Part shown: piece by piece, positions 10,001 through 17,787 of the stretch
Position numbering within the stretch: the stretch's first letter is position 1
Layout: every line of letters begins with the position of its first letter
Source: Chlamydomonas sphaeroides
Taxonomy: Eukaryota; Chlorophyta; Chlorophyceae; Chlamydomonadales; Chlamydomonadaceae
Length of the DNA stretch: 17,811 bases
Reading direction: 5' to 3'
Assembly: GCA_001662425.1 (NCBI GenBank)
Contig: BDDC01001397.1
Span: 9,139 to 26,949 of the forward strand
The notes under the pieces: model-generated
Told to the model about the DNA's origin: nothing
Seen by the model: the letters and a program-made list of their open reading frames with translations, nothing else
Databases searched by the model: none
Made by a program: the position numbers and the translations under genes

Positions 10001-13000
10001 CTAGGGCGCCTTGTAATTTGGTTGCAAGGTTCTCTTGCAGCCGCTGAGCGCCCTGGTCACCCAATGCACATATACCCTCGGTCCACTTTGTTGTGTGATC
10101 GTATGAGTGTGTACCCAACCTACTTCCGCCGCCGCAGGTGGACGGCAACCTGTTTGGCATGTTTGTGGAGGAGGTGGCGTGCGGCAACCACCACGTGGTG
10201 GTGGCCGCCAGCAAGGTGCAGGTGAGGCAGGCGCGAAGGCCTATGTGCCATGTGATACCTGTGATGTGATGCTGCGCATCTGGCTGCATGCATGCCGGCC
10301 ATTTGTGGCCGCCAGCAAGGTGCAGGTGAGGCTGGGGTTGTGAGTCTCCCACGGCCCCAGCCGGACAGGCAGGCAGAGGCAGGCAGGGCCCACGGCCGGC
10401 CCACTGGTCTCATGCCTCACGTCGCTCTTCTCGCTGCCCTGCCTTCACCACCCGGTCGCAGCCCAACGGCCTCATCCCGGAGGAGGGCCGCCGCACGCGG
10501 CTGCTGTCGTGGGGCCGCGGCGCGGAGGGGCAGCTGGGGCTGGACGGCGGCTCCTCCGCCTCCAGCGACGGCCCGCTGGCGGCTCGGGTGGCGGTGGTGG
10601 ACCACCACCTCCCCCAGGTGGGACGGGGCTCCGTGCAGCGGGTTGTGCGCGTTGCGTCTGTGCCAAGTACGGTAACGCCGGCTACCCGCATGGCACGGCG
10701 CGTGTCGTTTGCGGTGCGTGGACGAGGTCCACGAAACACGTGTCCGTTGGTCAGCGGCCACGGCCATGCCGCCGGCCCACCGCCACCGCATGGCGCTCCG
10801 TAGCGCTGAGGAGCCGAGGGCCCTAGTGCACTGAGATGACCTGATCTGCCGATGGCCCCCCTGGCTGTGAAACGGCGACCTCCGCTTTGCGGTGTAACAG
10901 TAACAGTAACAGCCACCGCATGGCGCTCCGCTCGGCGACTGCCGACCGCTGCTGCTCCCCCCAAGCGTCTCCCAGGTGGCTCCTGCGGTGGACGGCACGC
11001 CCGGCACCCCTCACTTCCCCCACCACTGCACCCACATATCGCCCTCCACTGCACCCCTCACTTCCCCCACCACTGCACCCACATATCGCCCTCCACTGCA
11101 CCCCTCACTTCCCCCTCCACTGCACCCCTCACTCCCCCCTCCACTGCACCCTACACTGTGCCCTCCACTGCACGCCTCATTTCGCCCTCCACTGCGCCCT
11201 CCTGACCCCACCGCCCTCCCTGCCCCAGGTGGTTGCCGCGGTGGACGGCAAGCGCGTGCTGCACACCTCTGCGGGCGGCAACCACACCATGGCCGTCATC
11301 GAGCACGACCCGCGCGCAAAGAGGGGACACCACGCGGTGAGCAACAGCGCGGCCCCGCCCGCGGGCCAGGGGAGGGAAGGGGGCAGAGTGGCACCATGGC
11401 ATGGGTAATTGGCACAGCTGGAGTCGCGTGTGTTCCACTGTTACGTAGCACAGCTGTGTGTGTGGAGACGAAGGGACACCAGGCGGTGAGCGCGGAGTGG
11501 CACGGGCGGAGCTGTGTCGTGGCGAGAAGGGGCCAACGCGCTGTGCGAGCCCGGGGTGTTGGCACGGGTGGCTCCGGCTGGGGCCGGCGGCGGGGGGCTG
11601 GGGCCTTGGGGCGGTGCCGGGCGACGCCCTGCACCGGGCGGTGCGGCGCGAGCGGAGGGAGGCGCCTGGGGCCCTCCGCACTGCTGCCTGTGCGGAGAGC
11701 CAGGTGTCCCGAGCCACGCCCGCGACACGACGCCTGCCGCCGCCCCCCGCCCGCATCGCTGCCCGCAGGCCGCTGCGACGCCGGGGCCCACGCCCAACGC
11801 CAACGCCGCCGCAGCCGCGGCCCGCGACATGGTGGGCCGCATGTCCTCCCTCGCGCCCTCGGCCTACTCCGGCACCCACCACCACCATCACCACCACCAC
11901 TACCCGCCTCCTCCCGCCACGGTGGCGGCCGGCGTCAGCGCCGCCATCCGCGACGGCGCCAACGGCCTGCTCAACACCGTCGCCGCCGCCAGCCCCTTCA
12001 CCAACGCGGCGCAGGTAGGGCGTCAGCATCGCGAATGAGGATGTGCGACCATGACGCGGGCGTTGTGCGACTCTTAGGAAGCCATCATGGCATGCCGGAG
12101 GTATCCTACAGACCCCTGCAACCCTTGCGCGCGCAGGCGCTGCTGCCAGCCTCCATCTACCAGACGGTCACTGGCGCCGCGCAGCAGATGGTGCCGCGGA
12201 CCAAGGCCGGCGCCGACGGCAACGGCCGCTCCGGCAGCGCGGCGCGCAACCTGCCGGCGCGGCGGCACGGCGCGGCGGCCGGCGGCGGCGGCAACCGGCT
12301 GGTGATGCTGCCCACCGGCGACGCGCTGCCGGACCGCAGCCGCAGCGAGCAGCACCGCTCGGCCGACGTGCGGCGCGTGGCGTCGCGCGCGCACGGGGCC
12401 GCAACCAAGAGCGGGCCCATGGCCGGACACATCGCCAAGGTGGGGTGGCTGCTGGCGTGAAGGGTGCGACGGCGGCGGTGTTACGTGGTGGCGTGTGGCA
12501 TGGCCGGCCGTTTGTCCACGCCGCTGCCTGGTGCTGCGTTTTGCGCCGGCGGGCGATGGGTCACTGCGACGTACGCCAGCAATGTGTGTGTGCAGCTTTA
12601 TGGGGGGAAAGTGTTTCTGTGTGGTGGCGCGTGTCTAGGAATGCAATCTGAGGCGAGCTTGACTTCCCCGGGCGCCTGCTGACGGCTAGCCCTGCCAACT
12701 CCTGCATCTCTGCCCCTGCCGACTCCGAGCCTGTCCCCCCTTGTGTTCAGGCTCTGGAGCCGGCAGCCAGCGTCAGCAGCAGCGGCGCGCTGAGCCACCG
12801 CTCCAGCCCCCCACTGGACAAGGGAGCCGAGGCGGGCGACAGCAGGTGCGTGTCCCCCCGTGGGGGAGCTTGGGATGGTGCGCGTGTCCCCCCGTGCGGG
12901 AGATTGGGATGCAAATTGCAATGGGACCTTCGTCACTGCTCTCGCAACCTCTACCCAGTAAAAACCCCGCGGTGCACCGGCCAGGGGCGCGACCTCGCTC

Positions 13001-16000
13001 CGTCGTCCGCAAGCCCCAGACTGCAGCGCTGCTGGCGCTAGGGCCCCGTCTGCGCCCTTCCCACAGGCTCGCTAGCTAGCCCAGCAGCTGGATTGCCCCA
13101 GCGTGCTCGCCACACAAACCACACCCAGTCTGCCCACAACAGTCTGCCAAGGCGACCAGCAACCCCACTCCCTCCCTCTCCAGGTCCATCAGCCCCACCA
13201 GCAGCTCGCTCTTCGACATGAGCAGCACCGCCGGCGACGGCCCCAGCGGCCACGGCCAGGGGCACGGCCACCTGCGCCCACCGCATCCCTCAGCCTCTGC
13301 GCCGGCGCTGCACGGCATCGGGTCCAACCGCGGCGGCAGCGCGCAGCGGCTGGACCGGCACGGGCCGATGCACGGCTCGGCGCCCGGGCCGTCGGGTCTG
13401 GGCCCGCCGCGGCCGAGCATGGTTGCGGAGGCGGGCTCGGAGAGCGGCGAGGTGGGGCTGGAGCCGGAGTCGTACTTCCGCAAGGGCTGCCTCGACATGG
13501 TGCCGGAGCAGGTGGGGCTGTCTTCCAGTATCTAGTACAAGTGTGTTGGAGTATGTGCACATGTAATAGTAAGATCCAATAGATATATGAAACCATACTG
13601 AAGAGCGCCGGGCAGCTGCTGGTGTGGTGTGGTGTGTTGATGCGTCGGCACATGCCCAGGCAGCCCAGCTCCTGTGTTACCGGCGGGAGGGATGCTGGGC
13701 AGGGGCTTCTGTGTGGGCACGGTGGCAGCTGGGGTTGGTGAGAGGCGTACCTGCTGCGCGCATGCACGTGCCGATGCATTGCTTCCGGCCACTCAGCACG
13801 CTCGTGCCTGCCCTCCCCTCCCCCGCCTCCCGCCTGCGGTCTCCGAACCCCGCCCAGAGCGAGGAATCCCCCAGCTCCCCGGCGGGCGGCCGCACCGCCG
13901 CGCGGCGCTCGGGCGTGTCGGTGCCGGCGCTGGGGCTGGGGCTGGGCGGGGCCGGCGGCAGCGGCCCGATGGCGGGCGGCGCGGCGGCGTCCCGGTACGG
14001 CATGGCGGAGAGCCACGACTCGACCGACATGCAGGTGCGGTCGTAGGTCCTGGCCACGATTGTGTGGCTGCAAGGACGTATACTATGTGATGACGCATCA
14101 AACCTATCGAACCAATGATGAGCGCACGCAACTCTTAGCCACGACTGTGCCGAGATGCAGGTGCGGGCCGAGAGTCTGTTGCTAGGGGCGGTCCTGTGTG
14201 CGATGCGGCTGATGGCCCCCGCCAGCACCCGCCAGCACCCGCGCCCGCACCCACGCCGCCCACCCTGCCCTAGCTCCCGCCCGCCGATGCTCCCTGGCCC
14301 GGACCCCCCTCCTCCCACCCGCACCCTGCCCCACGCCCGGCAGCCCCTGCGCCGGCTAGGCCCCTGGGCCCACGTTTCCACACCCTGCCCCTTCCCGTGC
14401 CCCCGCCCCCGCGCCCGCAGTCGCTGGGCCTGGGCGCCGGCGACGCCACGCCGCCGCTGCACCCCCGCGTGGCGCTGCTCGCGCGCACCTCCCCTGGCCC
14501 CGGCGACAGCGGCCGCTCCTCCGCGTCCACGCTCGACAGCTACACCACCAGCGCCGGCAGCAGCGGCATGTCGCCCTCGGGGCTCGGCACGCCCAGCCCG
14601 GGTGAGCGCCCTGGCGGCGCCCGTCACGTGTGTTCAGCTTTTTAGGGGGCCGAATAATTGAGTGCCACCTCGTGCCCGTGTGCTTTGGGTGTGGCGTGGC
14701 GGCCGAGCGCTGCATCATGCACGCCCTGTGACCTGGACCTGTGGGGCAGGGACCGCGACCGCTTGCGGCGGGGGGTTGGGTCCGGCGCCCTGCGGCACGG
14801 GTGCACACCTGGGCCGTGCGCGGCCCAGTGGCGTGTGGCGTCGGCTCGAGCGTCACGCGCGTGGCCGCGTCCACACCCCCGGCCCGCGTGCGTGGATTCA
14901 AGGTCCCACCTCGCGTGTGCCCGCAGAGACGCCCGAGGACACGGCGCAGAGCCAGCTGCACGCGCCGCGCGCCGGCGGCCTGGCGGTGCCGTTCACCGTG
15001 CCCGAGGAGGGCTCGCCGCCGCAGGCCCTGCCGCCGCCGCCGATGCCCTTCAGCCAGCAGCTGCACGGCAGCGGCCCGTCGCGGTCGGGGTCTATGACCG
15101 CCGGCGCCGCGCTCGGGCTGCCGCCGCCGGCGGCCGGACCCAGCGGCCGCAGCCGCGAGGTCAGCATGTCGGCCTGGGCACAGCCCGCAGCCGCCGCGGC
15201 GGCGGCGGCGGTGCTCGCCGCCGGCGTCTCGGGCGTCGGCGGCGGCGGCGGCATGCGCGGGGAGGCCTCCTTCCGGCTGCACTCGGACGGCGCGGACTCC
15301 AGCAACGGGCCGCCGCTGCAGCGCCCAAGCAACACCTCGGTGCACAGCACCACCGGCGGCGGCGGCCGCGTGGGCTCGACGCGTGGCTCGCGGGGCCACT
15401 CCCGCCACGCCTCGTACGACAGCGCGGACCCGACGGCCGACGGCGGCGGCAGCCACCAGCGCAGCGGCAGCGTCGCGGCGGCGGGGGCTTTCGAGCTGCT
15501 GCCGCACGGCGGCGGCGGTGGCGGCGGCGGCGGCAGCGGCGCGCACACGCCGCCGCGGCTGATGAGCGCTTCCATGCTAACGTCACCGCCGGCCTCGGGC
15601 GCCGGCGGCGACGCCGCCGCGCTCGCGCTCAAGCAGCAGAACGAGCTGATGCAGCAGGAGATCTACCTGCTGCGGCAGCAGCTGGCGCTGATCCAGCAAG
15701 CCGGCGTCGTCGGCGCAGCCGCCACCGCCCTCGGCGGCGCCGCCGCGGCAGCTGCCGCCGCCGCCGGTCCCTCCTACCCGCAGCCGCTGGGGTCTATGCC
15801 GTCGGCGGGCGGACCTATGGGCCTCGCCGGCGCCGCCGCCAGTTCGGCTGGGCAGGTGCACGGCGTGCCGATGTCGCCGGTGGCGCCGCCGCTGCCGCCG
15901 GCTCAGGTGACGCATCAATCCGACAGCCCCATCCTGCCACCGCCGCCGTCGATGCATATGCCACACGGCATGCCGACGGCGATGCAGCCGCTACCGGGCA

Positions 16001-17787
16001 TGCCGGGCGTCGGCGTCAGCGTCGGCATGTCGCTGGCGTCGGTGCCGCCGTCGCCGTCGGCGCCGCACGGGCTGCCGCCGCTGAGCCCCGGCGGGCGCGC
16101 GTCGCTGGGGGCCGCGATGATTCAGGTAGGTCCGCCCGTCAGCGCACATGAGCTGCGGCTCCGCGCCATCTGCCGTCCTGCTGATTGGGTCAAAGCCTGG
16201 TCCCGATTGCCTAACGTTTCAAGCGCGCGGTACTTATCCTGCACTGCTTGACCCACCCCAGGCCGGCGCTGCCGCCGCTGGCGGCGGCCCGCCGCCGGTG
16301 ACGCAGCCGCCGCCGCGGCACCGCCGCGCCGCATCCGTCGACGTCTCCTCCCTTATCGCCACGCGCGACGGCATCGGCCCGGCGCGCGACTACCTCACGC
16401 CAGCGCCGTCGCTGGCGGCGCAGCAGCCCGGCGGTGCCGCCGGCTCGACGGCGGCGCCGCCGTCGCACCACGGCAGCCTCGGCGGCGCGGCGCCGCTGGG
16501 GCTGTCGCTGCATGACGGCACGGCGCTGGGCCACGCGACGGCGCCGCCGATGCTGGGTGCGCTGCGGCATGCCCACCCGGGCCTGTCCCTCGCGCAGGCG
16601 GTGGGTGCTTGGGCCCATGGGGGGCGGGGTTCCAACCAACCCGAGAGAGGCAAGGGGCACCGCGCGCATGGTTGCTGGGAGGGGGCGTGGCGCGGTTGCC
16701 GCTGGGATGGAGGGCGGGGGTGAAAATTGTGGCTGACGGAGCCGAGTGCTGCCCTGGCCGATGGGTCAAACCGCCATACCCAGACACGTGTGTTGCGGCG
16801 CAGGCACTGGCGGAGGCGGACAACGAAGGCATGGACGAGGACGACGAGGAGGAGGATGACGACGACGACGGCGACGGTGCGCCGCTGCCCGACGGCGACC
16901 TGACTGGCGGCGAGGCCGACGTCGAGGCCGAGCCCGACGGCGACGGCGGCGGCGAGGCCGACGGCAGCAGCGCGCTGCCGTCCACCTCGGACGCGGTGCT
17001 GCCGCCGCCGCCGATGCTGCTGCCGCTGGGGGGCACGGGCTCCCGGCGGCAGGGCTATGGCGCCGCCTCGCCCATGGCGCTGGGCATGGCGGGCCAGCAG
17101 CAGCGCATGGCGGTGAGGAAGCGGGCGGGCCTGTGGGAGCATGGCACACATGCCTACTCCGCCGCACCCTCCTGTGTCCTGTGCTGCTGGAGGGCTGGGC
17201 GTCTGTGTGGGCTTCTGTACAGGGCCCGAACGCTGCCTGCCGCGGGGAAGCTGTGCGTGCCGACGAACGCCAAGGCAACCGGACCCACCGGACCCTGCCT
17301 CCCGCCGCAGGCGCACCCCATCTCCATCGACCGCGCGCACGGCACCTCCGGGGCCAGCAGCTCCTCCGGCATGCAGCGCAGTGATGTGTCGCAGACCTCA
17401 TCCGTCGACCCCTCGGACCCCGACCCCGACGGCGGCGCCGCCGCCGCGGCGGCGGCCGCCTCCACCGCGCGCCGCCGTGGCCGCCGCAACGCCATCGTCC
17501 TGCAGCAGCTGCACATGCAGGCGAGTCGACTGAAACGACAGCGCATGATAACCTACCATTATAATACCAGCCGACGAGGCGTTACGTACCTGCCGCGCCG
17601 CAATAGAGCATAGGGCACATGCGTTTGGCTGCCACCGTATGCATCGCAGCCTGCGAGTGTTCTAGACGGTGCGACTTCGGCAGCGATTGCAATACCCTAG
17701 CAGCCTGCCCTCAGCAGCGGCAGGCCCAGCCCCGCGGACGGCTCTCCCACGCGCGTTGTCCGCAACGCTTGGCTCGAGGACTCCTGA
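4083..17787 (+). CDS. PH domain and RCC1-propeller protein, PRAF/RLD-like, with very long disordered tail
   Basis: About 30 exons join in one frame to about 1,981 aa: 4083-4103, 4197-4304, 4397-4495, 4874-5001, 5231-5462, 5794-5890, 6124-6287, 6681-6716, 6876-7002, 7372-7610, 7915-8045, 8204-8296, 8477-8648, 8910-9075, 9416-9600, 9808-9936, 10138-10221, 10462-10617, 11229-11336, 11769-12014, 12137-12439, 12751-12845, 13184-13511, 13858-14034, 14421-14601, 14927-16125, 16262-16600, 16804-17112, 17311-17520, 17704-17787. All introns but the last are GT-AG and most are phase 0. A PH domain (about residues 44-149) precedes a seven-bladed RCC1 propeller (258-820), in the same order as plant PRAF/RLD proteins, which bind phosphoinositides and act in membrane polarity. 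FYVE and BRX domains were not found. The role is inferred: membrane scaffold or GTPase regulator. The first intron (4104-4196) and last exon are the least certain parts; skipping the first intron adds 31 aa in frame. Confidence 0.88.
4397..5321 (+). other. PH domain coding segment
   Basis: Three exons encode a PH domain of the PRAF type. The entry GTELLKYGRIGSPKYHPFRL (residues 44-63) matches the family start in which a Leu-Leu-Lys-Tyr-Gly strand is followed by a basic loop and a PFRLSND strand. Next come VRGQETAIFRRALQPKLARQ and SFSIFYADE, then ERTLDVIATSEYDFEMWFWG, where W139 sits in the C-terminal helix that closes every PH fold. The basic residues K49, R52 and K56 near the first loop are where phosphoinositide contacts are expected. 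Introns 4496-4873 and 5002-5230 interrupt it. Confidence 0.88.
6366..6525 (+). repeat. Degenerate GTCCCTGCGGGG repeats in an intron
   Basis: Intron 6288-6680 contains imperfect copies of GTCCCTGCGGGGCCGCTGA, GTCCCTGCGGGGCGGCTGA and GTCCCTGCGGAGACGCT, with a further GGTTCCTTCCGCGGG variant. Spacing is irregular at about 45-80 bases. It looks like an old local duplication, and I see no coding or splice signal attached to it. Confidence 0.6.
6681..6716 (+). other. 36-base microexon in RCC1 blade 1
   Basis: Twelve codons (PFINPDAMLDWQ) between a CCCTGCAG acceptor and a GTGGGG donor, phase 0 on both sides. It is needed to link WHSKARPT to AGGVPVLVANIASMDV within blade 1. Skipping it would keep the frame and remove twelve residues from the blade. 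Confidence 0.75.
7241..7331 (+). repeat. 12-base GCCCAGCTCCCT minisatellite
   Basis: Seven tandem copies plus a partial eighth, one carrying a single change (GCCCAGCTTCCT). The array lies in intron 7003-7371 and ends about 40 bases before the acceptor. The 12-base period keeps all frames open (Leu-Pro-Ser-Ser on the plus strand), but splicing of blade 2 (GLN joined to GNLGHG) is clean without it. Confidence 0.92.
8477..9075 (+). other. Disordered insertion between RCC1 blades 4 and 5
   Basis: Two exons, 8477-8648 and 8910-9075, encode most of a roughly 118-residue insertion rich in Ser, Gly and Ala, with runs such as SSSGSD and SGGGG and possible basophilic phosphorylation sites (RHASM, RHASE). 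It enters exactly after the blade 4 signature WHTAAVAKP and exits at HLYTWG of blade 5, so it forms a surface loop and does not replace a blade. Plant relatives have a much shorter loop at the same place, as far as I recall. Confidence 0.75.
9747..9794 (+). repeat. 12-base CCCTCCTGCCCG minisatellite at an acceptor
   Basis: Four perfect tandem copies directly upstream of the acceptor at 9806-9807 in intron 9601-9807. Its pyrimidine content means the array probably serves as the polypyrimidine tract. Confidence 0.9.
10201..10228 (+). repeat. Exon-end repeat, copy 1 (true splice site)
   Basis: A 28-base segment covering the last 21 bases of exon 10138-10221 (codons VAASKVQ) and the first 7 of the following intron (GTGAGGC). 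A perfect copy lies at 10305-10332. Confidence 0.95.
10305..10332 (+). repeat. Exon-end repeat, copy 2 (inside the intron)
   Basis: An identical 28-base copy of 10201-10228 located within intron 10222-10461, offset by 104 bases and therefore in another frame. It carries an intact CAG/GTGAGG junction, which can act as a decoy donor or as a joined acceptor-donor. Confidence 0.95.
10782..10930 (+). repeat. 19-base direct repeats GCCACCGCATGGCGCTCCG
   Basis: Perfect copies at 10782-10800 and 10912-10930, both in intron 10618-11228. Just before the second copy is a short GTAACA triplet array around 10892-10911. Together with the acceptor-like copy at 10971 they show that this 611-base intron, the longest of the gene, grew by local duplications. 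Confidence 0.85.
10971..11000 (+). repeat. Degenerate copy of an acceptor and exon start
   Basis: This segment matches 11224-11253, the real acceptor and start of exon 11229-11336, at 26 of 30 bases, including CCCAG/GTGG. It would read VAPAVDGTPG against the true VVAAVDGKRV. It lies upstream of the minisatellite in the same intron. Confidence 0.8.
11005..11203 (+). repeat. C-rich minisatellite of about 23-base units before an acceptor
   Basis: Units of the form CTCCACTGCACCCCTCACTT alternate with a variant containing CCCACATATCG, giving a two-unit higher-order repeat of about 46 bases that occurs twice (around 11009-11100) and then decays into simpler units. The plus strand is almost free of G. 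The array ends about 25 bases before the acceptor at 11228. Confidence 0.88.
11322..11491 (+). repeat. Direct repeat of an exon end and donor
   Basis: Bases 11322-11342 (end of exon 11229-11336 plus its GTGAGC donor) recur at 11471-11491 inside the intron with 19 of 21 identical bases, including GGGACACCA and GCGGTGAGC. Confidence 0.8.
12846..12911 (+). repeat. Tandem duplication starting at a splice donor
   Basis: Bases 12846-12877 begin exactly at the GTGCGT donor of the intron and are followed directly by a second copy, 12878-12911, that starts GTGCGCGTG, differs by a two-base insertion and three substitutions, and ends with the same TTGGGATG. Confidence 0.88.
13512..13566 (+). promoter_or_regulatory. 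In-frame stop and TGTAA in an AT-richer intron start
   Basis: If the donor at 13512 is not used, the frame continues VGLSSSI and stops at TAG 13533-13535. TGTAA follows at 13562-13566 in an island (about 13525-13605) clearly richer in A and T than the surrounding DNA. It could be an intronic poly(A) site giving a protein of about 1,156 aa. Confidence 0.35.
14011..14166 (+). repeat. Direct repeat of an exon end and donor
   Basis: Bases 14011-14040 (last 24 bases of exon 13858-14034 and its GTGCGG donor) recur at 14137-14166 with 26 of 30 identical bases, including ATGCAG/GTGCGG. A weaker third relative (GCCACGATTGTG...GCAAGG) sits at about 14053. Confidence 0.85.
14218..14420 (+). other. Long C-rich tract before an acceptor
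   Basis: About 200 bases dominated by C, with repeated CCCGC, CACCC and CCTGCCC words, run up to the acceptor at 14419-14420. It starts with two copies of CCCGCCAGCA. No frame shows family similarity; it is the 3' part of intron 14035-14420. Confidence 0.7.
17521..17703 (+). other. Probable GC-AG intron with tandem TAGCAG acceptor
   Basis: Exon 17311-17520 ends CTGCACATGCAG and is followed by GCGAGTCG: a good donor except for C in place of T. Beyond it, reading on gives atypical codons (ATA, ACC, TAC, CAT, TAT) and a stop at 17611. A frame with strong G/C third positions, PALSSGRPSPADGSPTRVVR and then NAWLEDS, starts after CCTAGCAG at 17703 and ends with TGA at 17785-17787. The acceptor is of NAGNAG type, so an extra Gln is possible. 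Confidence 0.55.

Larger units (their letters stand above)
6210..11315 (+). other. Seven-bladed RCC1 propeller coding segment
   Basis: Seven repeats are visible, opening at about residues 258 (ELGDLWVWG), 329 (ELYTWGYG), 381 (RLFMWGAG), 436 (LLFTWGSG), 609 (HLYTWGGD), 682 (RVFQCGTT) and 750 (RLLSWGRG). Family signatures such as VSCGPYHTAAV (421-431), VSCGYWHTAAV, VACGWSMTIAL and VACGNHHVVVA close the blades. Blade 6 has Cys where the others have Trp before Gly; as I recall, plant PRAF proteins also lack the Trp in this blade. FVEEVACGNHH in the same blade is very close to plant PRAF. Blades 4 and 5 are separated by an insertion of about 118 residues (488-606). Confidence 0.9.
11769..17520 (+). 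other. Low-complexity C-terminal tail coding segment
   Basis: Residues 826 to about 1954 contain runs of Ala, Gly, Pro and Ser and little predicted fold. Landmarks: eight consecutive histidines (862-869, codons 11877-11900); a nine-glycine run near 15510-15536; a short amphipathic coiled coil, LALKQQNELMQQEIYLLRQQ (1501-1520); an acidic patch of twelve Asp/Glu at 1792-1803 (exon 16804-17112); and a basic stretch ARRRGRRN near 1940 followed by AIVLQQLHMQ. The 1,199-base exon 14927-16125 is by far the largest in the gene. No zinc-binding FYVE pattern appears. Confidence 0.75.

Noticed and set aside
7241..11203. CRISPR array or defence-type repeats
   Set aside because: The repeats are directly tandem with no unique spacers, lie in introns of a eukaryotic gene, and have no cas genes nearby.
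14356..15546. Long open frame on the minus strand opposite the tail exons
   Set aside because: It is Ala/Arg-rich shadow coding caused by the high-GC repeats of the plus-strand exon 14927-16125 and also crosses spliced introns; no similarity or splice logic supports it.
14658..16151. Long plus-strand open frame in another phase across the same region
   Set aside because: It yields Arg/Ala-rich nonsense, while the other plus frame continues the PH-RCC1 protein with G/C third positions, coiled coil and clean splice junctions.
11769..17787. FYVE or BRX domain expected from plant relatives
   Set aside because: No spaced Cys pairs with the basic FYVE core and no BRX-type Trp-rich motif can be seen; the few Cys residues are scattered, and WLEDS at the end is too short to call.
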